A DNA stretch of 64,000 bases from Mesonia sediminis. GTDB lineage: Bacteria; Bacteroidota; Bacteroidia; Flavobacteriales; Flavobacteriaceae. The translations under genes and the position numbers were made by a program. Location of the stretch: contig NZ_JBHULZ010000014.1 in assembly GCF_042684705.1 (NCBI RefSeq), positions 62,001 to 126,000 on the forward strand. Direction: 5' to 3'. The notes under the pieces were generated by a model, which was given only the letters and a program-made list of their open reading frames with translations, made no database searches and was not told where the DNA came from. Shown here piece by piece: positions 54,372-63,409 of this stretch; the stretch's first letter is position 1; every line of letters starts with the position of its first letter.

Positions 54372-56573
54372 ATGAGTATATCCCCTTGGAGATTGATTCA
54401 CTTGGCCTTAGCCTGGGTAAGTTTTCTGTTTCTGGCATTGGCCAGTTTAACCGGAATTATACTCGGGCTAGCCCCAATAGATCAAAAGCTGCAACAACAC
54501 AACCGCTTCTCCCTAGAAGATATTAGCCTAGCTAGCACGCTTGAAAAGCTCAGCCAATCTCAGGAAGAAGTACTTTGGTTAGAGGTAGACAACAACGGTG
54601 GTGTATTGGCATCGGTGGTGAATGCCAAGGGTGAAAACCAAGAGGTTTATATCAATCCGCTCACCGGGGAGATTTTAGCGGTTAAAGAGCCCGAAAAACC
54701 TATCTATTTATGGGCAAAAACCTTACACCGCTCTTTATTTTTAAAATCTACGGGGCGTTTTCTTATCGGCTTAACTGCTTTTGTGTTGTTTTTTATCGCT
54801 TTAAGCGGAATTTTTCTCGTTAGTAAACGCCAAGGCGGTTTTAAAAAGTGGTTTAAACCCATTATAAAAGACAAATTTTATCCGTTATGGCATGCGCTTT
54901 TAGGACGTTGGTTATTGCTACCCATTTTAATTATCGCTCTAAGCGGGAGCTATCTTAGCTTGCTTCAATTTAACCTCATAACCCCAAACGATGCCAAGCA
55001 TCAATTAGATGAGCACGAATGGCAAGAAAGCGAACCGCAAAAAGTAAGTAGATTTAAAATCTTTAATGAGACCATGTTAGGCGATTTGAAACGCGTAGAA
55101 TTTCCTTTCTCGCCTTTCCCCGAAGATTATTTCAGTTTACAAACACGCACACAACACTTTATAGTCAATCAGTTTAACGGGGAAATCATCAGTGCGCACA
55201 CCTACCCTATAAGCCACGTTTTAGCTCATTATAGTATGATATTGCATACCGGTCAAGGCAGCTGGCTGTGGTCTATCATACTTGTTTTGGCTAGTATAGG
55301 AATTTTGTTTTTTATTTATTCTGGCTTTAAAATTATGTGGTCCAGGCAATCGGGAAAAATTAAGAATCATTATGCGCTTAAAGACTGTACTCATCTTATT
55401 CTAGTAGGGTCTGAAGGCGGAACTACTTTTAATTTTGCAAGAGCGCTTTACGCGGAATTGATTCGGTTAGGAAAACGCGTTTACTTGGCAGAGATGAACC
55501 AAGTGCAACTAAAGCCTAAACTTGAGCACCTAATTATTATGACCGCCACCTACGGAAATGGTGAAGCACCTAGCAACGCTCAAAAATTTCTAAAACACTT
55601 ACAAAAACAGCACACATCAAATGAAATTGGTTTTACTGTTTTGGGTTTTGGTTCGAGAAGCTACCCACATTTTTGTGCATTTGCTAAAGAAGTGCAATCC
55701 GCTTTAAGCGAAACAAATTACTTTAAGGAAGAAATGCCTTACACTAGCATAAACAACCAATCTACCGAAGCTTTTAAAACTTGGATGATGGATTGGTGCG
55801 ATAGGTTAAATATTCCTGCCAGAATACCCAAAAACATCGTCAAACCAAGAAAAATAAAGCAACAACAATTAGTTTGCACGCAAAACATAAAAAAAGGACA
55901 AGGATTAGATGCTAGCTTTTTACTTTGTTTAAAGCCCAAAGGGAGGTTAAAGTTTAAATCGGGAGATTTGTTATCGATAGTTCCACCAGAAGATCAACGC
56001 GAACGATTGTATTCTATTGGTAAATCTAAAGACAATGAAATGTTAATTGCGGTAAAACGTCATGAATTTGGTGTAGTCTCCAACTGGCTGTATCAATTAA
56101 ATATAAACAACGAGCTAAGCGCTGGTTTGGTGAAAAACAAAAACTTTCATTTACCCAAACGCGCAAAACAAGTTATTATGCTAGCCACGGGTACTGGTGT
56201 AGGCCCTTTTTTAGGTATGCTCCAGCATCCCAAACAACAAGTATGCTTATATTGGGGTGGCCGCAATCAAGAACAATTTTCTCCCTACCGAGAGCATCTA
56301 GAACGTGCCCAACAAGAAGGTAACTTATCTACTTTAAAATTGGCTTTTTCGCGCGAAACTAATCAGGAGAAAAGCTATGTTCAAGACCTGTTGATAAAAG
56401 ATGCCTCATTTATTGCCGACGCACTTAAAAACAAAGCTGTTTTTATGATTTGTGGTTCAGTAGTCATGCAAGAGGCGGTTTTAGCATGTCTCAACAAAAT
56501 TGCGCTCACGCACAACCAAAAAGCACTTTGCTATTATGAGAGCAGAAAACAGCTTAAAATGGATTGTTATTGA
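54372..56573 (+). CDS. PepSY membrane protein fused to flavodoxin and NAD(P)H reductase domains
   Basis: Fusion protein of 733 residues. Residues ~1-330 are a PepSY_TM module with four helices (about 8-32, 125-150, 178-198 and 305-322) and several helix-adjacent His residues that could bind haem. Residues ~340-480 are a flavodoxin-like FMN domain (LVGSEGGTTFNFAR, TATYGNGEAPSNA). The remainder is a ferredoxin-reductase-like half with the FAD motif RLYSIG, the NAD(P)H motif ATGTGVGPFLGML and the C-terminal CYYESRKQLKMDCY. It resembles the diflavin part of sulfite reductase and cytochrome P450 reductase. It probably passes electrons from cytosolic NADPH across the inner membrane to the periplasm, as in FoxB-like siderophore reductases. 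Confidence 0.85.
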   Translation: MSISPWRLIHLALAWVSFLFLALASLTGIILGLAPIDQKLQQHNRFSLEDISLASTLEKLSQSQEEVLWLEVDNNGGVLASVVNAKGENQEVYINPLTGEILAVKEPEKPIYLWAKTLHRSLFLKSTGRFLIGLTAFVLFFIALSGIFLVSKRQGGFKKWFKPIIKDKFYPLWHALLGRWLLLPILIIALSGSYLSLLQFNLITPNDAKHQLDEHEWQESEPQKVSRFKIFNETMLGDLKRVEFPFSPFPEDYFSLQTRTQHFIVNQFNGEIISAHTYPISHVLAHYSMILHTGQGSWLWSIILVLASIGILFFIYSGFKIMWSRQSGKIKNHYALKDCTHLILVGSEGGTTFNFARALYAELIRLGKRVYLAEMNQVQLKPKLEHLIIMTATYGNGEAPSNAQKFLKHLQKQHTSNEIGFTVLGFGSRSYPHFCAFAKEVQSALSETNYFKEEMPYTSINNQSTEAFKTWMMDWCDRLNIPARIPKNIVKPRKIKQQQLVCTQNIKKGQGLDASFLLCLKPKGRLKFKSGDLLSIVPPEDQRERLYSIGKSKDNEMLIAVKRHEFGVVSNWLYQLNINNELSAGLVKNKNFHLPKRAKQVIMLATGTGVGPFLGMLQHPKQQVCLYWGGRNQEQFSPYREHLERAQQEGNLSTLKLAFSRETNQEKSYVQDLLIKDASFIADALKNKAVFMICGSVVMQEAVLACLNKIALTHNQKALCYYESRKQLKMDCY

Positions 56574-56606
56574 TCGTACCTTAGTCTGCCAACTTATTTA
56601 ATTGTG

Positions 56607-58139
56607 TTAGGTTAATTTATTCCGCTTAAGCACATAAAGCTCTTCTCTTCTATCTTTTAGGTTTTTTACGCTTCCAAAATTATGCAAATCGCGTAAGGCA
56701 TCAAGATCTACATCGGCTATCAAAATCATTTCGGTATTGGGTGTGGTTTCGGCCTTTACCCCGTCGTACGGAAATTTAAAGTCTGAAGGGGTAAAAACAG
56801 CAGATTGTGCATATTGAATATCCATATTATGCACCTTTGGTAAATTACCCACACTGCCAGCAATGGCCACATAGCATTCGTTTTCTACCGCACGGGCTTG
56901 GGCGCAAAGTTTTACGCGTGAGTATCCGTTTTGGGTATCGGTTAAAAAAGGAACAAATAAAATTTGCATCCCCTCTAGAGCTAGAATCCGCGAAAGCTCA
57001 GGAAATTCAACATCGTAACAGATTAATATTCCTATTTTACCACAGTCTGTATCAAAAACCTGAAATTCTTCTCCGCCTTGCAACCCCCAAATTTGGGCCT
57101 CATCTGGAGTTACATGAATTTTTTTAAACTGCTCTACGAGGCCGTCTCTTTTACACAAATAACCCACATTGTATAGCTTGTCTTCTATAATTTCTGGCAT
57201 ACTACCGGTAATAATATTAATATTATGACTTACGGCTAGCTGCATCATTTTTTCTTTTATAGGCTGTGTATAGCCCGCTAATTCACGAATAGCTTCGGCT
57301 TCTGATAAATGATTGTATTTTGCCATTAAAGGCGCATTAAAAAACTCGGGGAACAACGCAAAATCTGATCGGTAGCCCGAAAGAGATTCTACAAAATACT
57401 CAACTTGATGCAGCAGTTCTTCTAAATTGTTATATGAGCGCATTTGCCACTGTACTAAGCCTAAACGCACCTCTGTTTTGGTAGACATAGGCGTACTGCT
57501 GTCTTTAGTGTAGTAAATATTATCCCATTGTAGCCATACCGCATACTCTTTTGACTGCTGGTCTCCCTCTAAATAATTAGAGAGAATTCTTACAGGTCTA
57601 AAGTCATTGGCCAATTGAAAGTTAAGCACAGGGTCTTCAATCTCGCAATTGCGTACTTTTTCTAAATAGGCTTTAGGCGTTAGTTCTTGGGCGTATTTGT
57701 GATAATTGGGCAATCTACCACCAAAGACAATCGCTTTTAAATTGAGTTGTTCGCATAGCTCTTTGCGGTAATCATAAAGTCGCCTTCCTAAACGCAAACC
57801 ACGAAATTCTCTTTTTATGATGATATCAATTCCGTAAAGCATATCGCCATTTAGCGTATGATTTTTAAACTTGGCATCACCCACCACATCTTCATAGGTA
57901 TGTTTCTCGTCTAGCTTTTTAGAATCGACAACAATAGAGAAGGCACAACCGGCTAGATTCCCGTTAACCATTACCACGACTTGCCCTTTAGGGAAAGTTT
58001 TAAGCAATTCTCTTAACTCTTCTTTTTTCCAATACGCATCGGGTGCATCGCCATAAATTTCGATAAAAACTTCTTTTAAGTCTTCAAAATCGTTTAAAGA
58101 CAGGTAGCGCAATTCTATATGAGGAGCTTGGTTATTCAT
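56607..58139 (-). CDS. GNAT acetyltransferase-carbon-nitrogen hydrolase fusion
   Basis: Bifunctional protein of 510 residues. The N-terminal GNAT domain (~8-190) has an acetyl-CoA-binding motif at 112-121 (FRGLRLGRRL). The C-terminal nitrilase-superfamily domain (~224-490) retains the full Glu-Lys-Cys triad, E265 (FPEFF), K340 (FKKIH) and C374 (ICYDVEFPE). Such fusions are known as a family of unknown precise substrate; amide hydrolysis of a polyamine-related compound is a reasonable guess from its neighbours. It is the last gene of the minus-strand polyamine run, but a strong terminator precedes it (58248-58282), so it is probably transcribed independently. Confidence 0.9.
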   Translation of the reverse strand: MNNQAPHIELRYLSLNDFEDLKEVFIEIYGDAPDAYWKKEELRELLKTFPKGQVVVMVNGNLAGCAFSIVVDSKKLDEKHTYEDVVGDAKFKNHTLNGDMLYGIDIIIKREFRGLRLGRRLYDYRKELCEQLNLKAIVFGGRLPNYHKYAQELTPKAYLEKVRNCEIEDPVLNFQLANDFRPVRILSNYLEGDQQSKEYAVWLQWDNIYYTKDSSTPMSTKTEVRLGLVQWQMRSYNNLEELLHQVEYFVESLSGYRSDFALFPEFFNAPLMAKYNHLSEAEAIRELAGYTQPIKEKMMQLAVSHNINIITGSMPEIIEDKLYNVGYLCKRDGLVEQFKKIHVTPDEAQIWGLQGGEEFQVFDTDCGKIGILICYDVEFPELSRILALEGMQILFVPFLTDTQNGYSRVKLCAQARAVENECYVAIAGSVGNLPKVHNMDIQYAQSAVFTPSDFKFPYDGVKAETTPNTEMILIADVDLDALRDLHNFGSVKNLKDRREELYVLKRNKLT

Positions 58140-58247
58140 TAATATACAGTTTTAGACAAATGTTATTTTGCGAAAGGCGATAAGGGAAAAAGTAGCTATA
58201 AGTTTAAAGCGCTTCATATTGAAAGAAAAAAGTATATCTCATTTAAA

Positions 58248-58282
58248 AACAAGCAATTGAAAATAATTTTCAATTGCTTGTT
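58248..58282 (-). terminator. Long perfect hairpin after the DHS-like gene
   Basis: A 16-bp perfect stem (AACAAGCAATTGAAAA / TTTTCAATTGCTTGTT) with a 3-base loop; on the minus strand TTT follows the stem's own TT. It ends the speA-speB-DHS-like transcript. Confidence 0.8.
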
Positions 58283-58335
58283 GGTTAATTATCGTCTATA
58301 GGCTTCACAGCAATTTTTTTGCTTAGAAGTAGCGA

Positions 58336-59316
58336 TTACATGCCTAATAAGTAGGCGAAAATTAAGGGAGCTACGATGGTAGCATCGCTCTCGATGATAT
58401 ATTTCGGGGTATTGATATCGAGTTTACCCCAAGTAATTTTCTCATTAGGCACAGCACCAGAGTATGAGCCATAGCTAGTGGTAGAATCTGAAATCTGGCA
58501 AAAATAGCTCCAAAATGGAGTGTCGGTTCGTTCTAAATCTTGGTAAAGCATGGGTACCACGCAAATAGGAAAATCACCAGCAATACCACCTCCTATTTGA
58601 AAAAAGCCAATACCATTAGACACCTCTGGTTTTGTGTTTTCTGTATACCAATCGGCTAGGAAAGTCATATATTCGATTCCAGATTTTACGGTAGCAGCTT
58701 TTAATTCACCTTTAACTACGTAGCTAGCAAAGATATTTCCCATAGTACTATCTTCCCAACCGGGAACCACTATAGGTAAATTTTTCTCTGCTGCCGCATA
58801 CATCCAAGAATCTTTAACATCAATTTCATAGTGTTCTTCTAAAACACCAGAGAGTAAAAGCTTATACATATACTCGTGCGGAAAGTAGCGCTCGCCTTTG
58901 GCCTCTGCATCCTTCCAAATTTTTACAATATGCTCTTGAATACGCCTAAAAGCTTCTTCTTCGGGAATACAAGTATCGGTAACTCTATTGAGTCCTTTTT
59001 CTAGTAAATCCCATTCATCTTGGGGGGTTAAATCGCGATAATTAGGCACTCGTTTGTAGTGTGAATGCGCCACTAAATTCATGATATCTTCTTCTAAATT
59101 GGCGCCTGTACAAGAAATGATATGCACCTTCTCTTGGCGAATCATCTCGGCAAAAATTTTACCCAGTTCTGCGGTACTCATTGCCCCAGCTAAGGAAACC
59201 AACATCTTTGATCCCTGCTTGAGTTGCTTTTCATAACCTTTGGCGGCATCAACTAAACTAGCAGCATTAAAGTGCAAAAAATATTTTTCTATAAATTGTG
59301 AAATAGGTTTATTCAT
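58336..59316 (-). CDS. Deoxyhypusine-synthase-like protein
   Basis: Protein of 326 residues in the deoxyhypusine-synthase superfamily (NAD-dependent transfer of an aminobutyl group). Family parts visible: SLAGAMSTAELGK, the NAD-region SCTGANLEEDIMNL, GGGIAGDFPICVVP and the C-terminal PNEKITWGKLDIN. In an ungapped match of the C-terminal segment to human DHS, the catalytic Lys329 is replaced by I307, and His288 by Phe. It therefore is not an ordinary deoxyhypusine synthase, which would have no substrate in bacteria anyway. Its place beside speA and speB points to a polyamine reaction, perhaps homospermidine formation; this is inference. Confidence 0.85.
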   Translation of the reverse strand: MNKPISQFIEKYFLHFNAASLVDAAKGYEKQLKQGSKMLVSLAGAMSTAELGKIFAEMIRQEKVHIISCTGANLEEDIMNLVAHSHYKRVPNYRDLTPQDEWDLLEKGLNRVTDTCIPEEEAFRRIQEHIVKIWKDAEAKGERYFPHEYMYKLLLSGVLEEHYEIDVKDSWMYAAAEKNLPIVVPGWEDSTMGNIFASYVVKGELKAATVKSGIEYMTFLADWYTENTKPEVSNGIGFFQIGGGIAGDFPICVVPMLYQDLERTDTPFWSYFCQISDSTTSYGSYSGAVPNEKITWGKLDINTPKYIIESDATIVAPLIFAYLLGM

Positions 59317-59383
59317 AGCGGTAGATTTTACATTAAGAAATCTATGAAAAGTAACTGCTTTACAGATCTCTATTTAGTTTATT

Positions 59384-60259
59384 TTAATATTCATCGGCTT
59401 CCCTCAGTTTGGAAGCATTAAATTTATAACTCAGCATTTTATAATATAATTTTGCCGCTAAAAAGTCTGAAGCTTTATGATTTTCATTGGGGCAAAGTTC
59501 TACGATGTCAAAACCGACTACATTTTTTGTTTTAAAAATCATCTTTAAAAAATCTAAGGTTTCATACCATAGTAATCCACCGGGCTCTGGGGTTCCTGTT
59601 GCGGGTAATATAGAAGGGTCAAAGGCATCTAAATCTATGGTGATAAAAACATTAGGGGTCATTTGTCCTATAGCGTCATCCATCCAGTCTTCGTATAAAT
59701 CGTGAGCAAAATAAACCCGAGTTTCGTCCATAAACTCTTTTTCAGAAGCATCCATCGATCGTATTCCTACCTGAATAAGGTTGGTGTTTTTACTTGCCTC
59801 GTGCAACGCACAAGCGTGATTACAACTTGAACCTTCATAACTTTTACGCAAATCGGCGTGGGCGTCGATTTGAACTACACTTAGCTCTTCAAAGCTTTCG
59901 CTGAATGCACGAATACTACCAATAGACACCGAATGTTCCCCTCCAAAAAGCGTAACAAATTTATCTTGTTTCAAATAGTTTTTTACCGTTTTATAAACGC
60001 TCTCGACCATTTTTTCTGGCGAAGAATTTTCTGAAACAGCAGGAGCTAAATAAATACCTTGTTTATATACCTCACTTTGGGTTTCTATATCATATAGCTC
60101 CATATTCTCAGAAGCCTCCAAAAATGCAGCTGGACCTTTATCTGCACCTTTTTGCCAGGTACTGGTTCCATCATAAGGCACAGGTATTAATACCACTTTG
60201 GCATCATCTATACGTGCATATTTGTCGGGAATTCCCGCATAGTTTCTTTTAGTGTTCAT
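59384..60259 (-). CDS. speB: Agmatinase (SpeB, ureohydrolase family)
   Basis: Manganese-dependent hydrolase of 291 residues that converts agmatine to putrescine and urea. All six metal ligands are in place: H109 (GGEHSVSIG), D132, H134, D136 (DAHADLR) and D209, D211 (ITIDLDAFDPS). Substrate-loop features fit agmatinase rather than arginase in this operon with arginine decarboxylase. Its start overlaps the speA stop by 11 bp, so translation is coupled. Confidence 0.93.
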   Translation of the reverse strand: MNTKRNYAGIPDKYARIDDAKVVLIPVPYDGTSTWQKGADKGPAAFLEASENMELYDIETQSEVYKQGIYLAPAVSENSSPEKMVESVYKTVKNYLKQDKFVTLFGGEHSVSIGSIRAFSESFEELSVVQIDAHADLRKSYEGSSCNHACALHEASKNTNLIQVGIRSMDASEKEFMDETRVYFAHDLYEDWMDDAIGQMTPNVFITIDLDAFDPSILPATGTPEPGGLLWYETLDFLKMIFKTKNVVGFDIVELCPNENHKASDFLAAKLYYKMLSYKFNASKLREADEY

Positions 60260-61646
60260 AACCTAAAATTTTAAGTAAGTCTTCACTTTTTTGTTGTTCT
60301 TTAAAGAGTTGTGTTGAAAGACTGCCGTCTTCATTTTTTTGTATTAGCAGGTGTTTGGGCGCAGGAATTAAACAATGTTGTAAACCACCAAAACCACCAA
60401 TGGTTTCTTGATAAGCGCCGGTGTTAAAAAATCCGATATACAAAGGTTTTTCCTTATCATAGCGCGGCAAATAAATGGCGTTCATATGCTGTTCTGAGTT
60501 GTAGTAATCATCAGAATCACAAGTTAAACCACCTAAAAGCACCCGTTCATAGCGATCGCTCCAACGGTTGATGGGCAGCATGATAAAACGTTTATTAATG
60601 GCCCAAGAATCGGGTAAGGTGGTAATGAATGATGAGTTAATCATATTCCACTTTTCACGATCGTTTTGTTGTTTTTGATATAAAATCTCATAAATGGCGC
60701 CTCCACTTTCTCCAACAGTAAAACTGCCAAACTCGGTAAAAATATGCGGCGGAGCTACACCTTCTTCTTCACAGAATAATTTAATTTGATTAATCACCTC
60801 ATCGGCCATATAGGCATAATCATAATCAAACCCAAGCGAGTTTTTAATAGGAAATCCGCCTCCAATATTTAAGCTATCTAGCGTGGGACATATTTTTTTT
60901 AAGCGCGTATACACACGCAAACATTTTTGAAGCTCGTTCCAGTAATAAGCGTTGTCACGGATACCTGTATTGATGAAAAAATGAAGCATTTTAAGCTCGA
61001 TTTGGTCATTATGCTTGATTTGATCTTCGTAAAACGGAACAATATTTTTATAACCAATACCCAAGCGTGAAGTATAAAACTCAAATTTAGGTTCTTCTTC
61101 TGAAGCGATACGGATACCGATTTTAAAATCTTTATGCGTTTGATTGGTTAACAATGCTATCTCCTCATAATTATCGATTACTGGGATACAATTTTCATGC
61201 CCTTCATTAATCAGTTGAGCGATGTTTTTTATGTATTGATCGCGTTTAAAACCATTGCAAATCACATAGGTTTGCTCGTTGATTTTGCCTTCTTTTTTCA
61301 AGTTTTGCACTATATCGATATCAAAAGCCGAGGAAGTCTCAATATGGATATCGTTGCGCAAAGCTTCGTGCAAAACGTGCTTAAAGTGCGAACTTTTGGT
61401 ACAATAACAGTAATTATAACTCGCTGGGTAAGCGTGTTTCTCTATTGCCCCATTGAACCAGCTTTTAGCTCGTTGAATGTTATCTGAAATCTTAGGAAGA
61501 TAGGTGAATTTTAAAGGAGCTCCGTACTCCTTGATTAAACCCATCAGATCTATTCCGTGAAAACGGAGTTGATCATTTTGCAATTGAAATTCATCTTGAG
61601 GAAAATCAAAAGTTTGTTCGATTAAATCGATGTATTTTGTGTTCAT
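60249..61646 (-). CDS. speA: Arginine decarboxylase (PLP-dependent, short form)
   Basis: Alanine-racemase-fold decarboxylase of 465 residues, far shorter than E. coli SpeA (658) but usual for Bacteroidota. The PLP-binding lysine is K84 in YCYCTKSSHF; phosphate binding is in NIGGGFP (~265) and the C-terminal acidic pair in TCDSDDYY (~395). It makes agmatine from arginine. It starts the polyamine operon, and its product goes to SpeB encoded immediately after it. No convincing -7 element was found in the AT-rich region upstream. Confidence 0.92.
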   Translation of the reverse strand: MNTKYIDLIEQTFDFPQDEFQLQNDQLRFHGIDLMGLIKEYGAPLKFTYLPKISDNIQRAKSWFNGAIEKHAYPASYNYCYCTKSSHFKHVLHEALRNDIHIETSSAFDIDIVQNLKKEGKINEQTYVICNGFKRDQYIKNIAQLINEGHENCIPVIDNYEEIALLTNQTHKDFKIGIRIASEEEPKFEFYTSRLGIGYKNIVPFYEDQIKHNDQIELKMLHFFINTGIRDNAYYWNELQKCLRVYTRLKKICPTLDSLNIGGGFPIKNSLGFDYDYAYMADEVINQIKLFCEEEGVAPPHIFTEFGSFTVGESGGAIYEILYQKQQNDREKWNMINSSFITTLPDSWAINKRFIMLPINRWSDRYERVLLGGLTCDSDDYYNSEQHMNAIYLPRYDKEKPLYIGFFNTGAYQETIGGFGGLQHCLIPAPKHLLIQKNEDGSLSTQLFKEQQKSEDLLKILGYEH

Positions 61647-62043
61647 TGAATGTGTAAAGGGTAAATCGTCAATATTTTAGTTATTTAAATATATAAATAC
61701 TATTGCAGAAATAAAAAAATAGTACGCTTAACGAATTTTATCTTGTAAGAAATTAGAGCCTTATAACAGACGCGTTTATAAGTACAAATGGAATACTTTT
61801 TTATAAATAAAAAAATAGTTTAAATGTTAAATTTTAAATAATTTTACACACTCCAAAATTCCTACATAACAGGCTCATAAATTACTGTTTTCCAGAAAAA
61901 TAAACTATTGCTTTATATCAAAATCTTATTTCAATTTTTGAACATCTATAAACTTACTCATTTAAATAACGCAAATATTACATCACCGCTAAGGCATAAA
62001 AATTTAGCGCCAACAACTATTTTAAAGCGACAAAACAAATAAA
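61647..62043. other. AT-rich intergenic region upstream of speA
   Basis: About 400 bp with no coding pattern and no consensus TAnnTTTG element on either strand. It presumably holds the speA promoter and leader; no riboswitch fold was recognised. Confidence 0.6.
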
Positions 62044-62238
62044 ATGGTATGGCCTGAATTAGAGGTATCCAATTTAAACAAAAAATTACTCCTATTTAAT
62101 AAGTACAATCCAGTAGCTTATCGTGGGCGCTGGCTTACTTTAGCCAAAACTATTTCTATTCTAATAGGTTCGTTTATAGGTTCACTTTGCAATTTGTACG
62201 TTTTTTTCATGGTAAACTATACCCTTATAAAACGCTGA
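62044..62238 (+). CDS. Possible small membrane protein
   Basis: A 64-residue frame with one or two hydrophobic segments (about 32-58, AKTISILIGSFIGSLCNLYVFF) and an A-rich start context (AAATAAAATG). No family is recognised, and its stop runs into a hairpin that lies beside the tRNA-Leu fragment. It may be a real small gene of the conserved chromosome or a chance frame. Confidence 0.35.
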   Translation: MVWPELEVSNLNKKLLLFNKYNPVAYRGRWLTLAKTISILIGSFIGSLCNLYVFFMVNYTLIKR

Positions 62239-62264
62239 AACCCCCTGTAAATACAAGGGGTTTC
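62237..62264. terminator. Hairpin beside the tRNA-Leu fragment
   Basis: GAAACCCCCTGTA / TACAAGGGGTTTC with one mismatch. It lies nine bases 3' of the tRNA fragment on the minus strand, where a tRNA terminator would be; the T-tracts are weak. Confidence 0.55.
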
Positions 62265-62272
62265 GTCTTTTG

Positions 62273-62323
62273 TACTCAAGGCGGGAATCGAACCCGCACT
62301 TCCGAAGAAACTGGATTTTGAAT
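62273..62323 (-). pseudogene. 3' half of tRNA-Leu (CAA), truncated in the anticodon loop
   Basis: The minus strand reads from the anticodon loop (ATTCAAAA) through the 3' anticodon stem (TCCAG), a type II variable arm (TTTCTTCGGAAGT), a perfect T arm (GCGGG TTCGATT CCCGC), the 3' acceptor strand CTTGAGT and discriminator A. The matching 5' acceptor (ACTCAAG) and the D arm are absent for the next several hundred bases. It is the kind of fragment left at one end of an element that integrated into a tRNA gene. Confidence 0.75.
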
Positions 62324-62477
62324 AAAAATCCTAGTTCGATTAAAAGGATAAACCGCTAGCTGTTAGTTATTTGTTTTTATTAATATTGTTAGAATATATC
62401 ATAAAAATGGCTCGCTTTATGGCTCTATATATTATAGTATTATTTTCTCTTTTCTAATTTTAACTTTAACGATATTT

Positions 62478-63350
62478 TTATTTGACAGTTTCAATATAAA
62501 TAGCCGGAACAGATTCTAACTTTTTATATTTCTCTATGTAATTTATAGGTAACCATTTTTTATTTATTTCATAATATGAATTTTCAAAATAAGCAGGTGG
62601 ATTTTCTAACTTTCTATTATAAACTACTCCATACTCGAGAGACCCCTGCAGATTTATAAAACCTATATATAAATATTTATAATTTTTCAGGATAATGTTT
62701 TCATTATCTAAATCAACTTTTAACCAATCGTTCTTAATACTTTTAGTATTAACAATCAATTTATTTGGAAGTAAATTTATTATGCTGTCATTGGGGTTTT
62801 TTGAGTTAGATTGAAATATGAGAAATTGAATATTTTTATTTTGACTCCGATGTTTATTTCCGTAAAAACCAGTAAAACCTTTTTTGATATATAGGTTAAT
62901 ATTTTTCACCTTTGCATTTACATATTCTTCAGCATTTAATTGAATTAATTTTCCAGAGACTGTACCACCACCAAAACCATTTATTTTTCTTTTTTCCTTC
63001 CTAATCCCTAGTATTTCATAATTCAGTTTCTTCTTAATGATTACTTCTTCCAAATGCAAACTTTTATCTAAAATTATTGAATCTTTTTCTAATTCTGAAA
63101 GTTCTAATTTTTGCGAATAGAAACCATCATAATGAATAAATAAAGAGTCTAAATTTTTCTTTTGACTTTTATGAATTATTAATTTATTAGAATTGTTGTT
63201 GTAAAGAACTTCTGTAGAATCTTTATAATAAAGGAAAAGCTGAAACTCATTTATAGCATCATTCCCATCAAATAAATTAATTTCTTTTACTTGTGCTAAA
63301 GTAATTATTGGTAGAAAAAAACAAAGAATTTGTAAAAAAAAATTTTGCAT
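62478..63350 (-). CDS. Secreted protein of unknown function
   Basis: Protein of 290 residues with a signal peptide (MQNFFLQILCFFLPIITLAQ). The part after it (~22-110) resembles the beta-sandwich of carboxypeptidase-regulatory-like domains and ends in LEEVIIKKK, a transition also seen before plug domains, but no plug or barrel follows; instead a second beta-rich region runs to the end. No family is assigned. It is AT-richer than its neighbours to the left of the tRNA fragment. It lies inside the putative integrated element, 59 bp after the lipoprotein gene. Confidence 0.65.
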   Translation of the reverse strand: MQNFFLQILCFFLPIITLAQVKEINLFDGNDAINEFQLFLYYKDSTEVLYNNNSNKLIIHKSQKKNLDSLFIHYDGFYSQKLELSELEKDSIILDKSLHLEEVIIKKKLNYEILGIRKEKRKINGFGGGTVSGKLIQLNAEEYVNAKVKNINLYIKKGFTGFYGNKHRSQNKNIQFLIFQSNSKNPNDSIINLLPNKLIVNTKSIKNDWLKVDLDNENIILKNYKYLYIGFINLQGSLEYGVVYNRKLENPPAYFENSYYEINKKWLPINYIEKYKKLESVPAIYIETVK

Positions 63351-63409
63351 AATATGTATTAGTGAGGCTCATTTTGATGAACCTCACTATTTAACTTTAA
63401 TAATATTTA

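Noticed and set aside
62273..62480. Intact tRNA-Leu or a tRNA with a group I intron
   Set aside because: No 5' acceptor (ACTCAAG) or D arm lies within the following several hundred bases, so a truncated tRNA is more likely.
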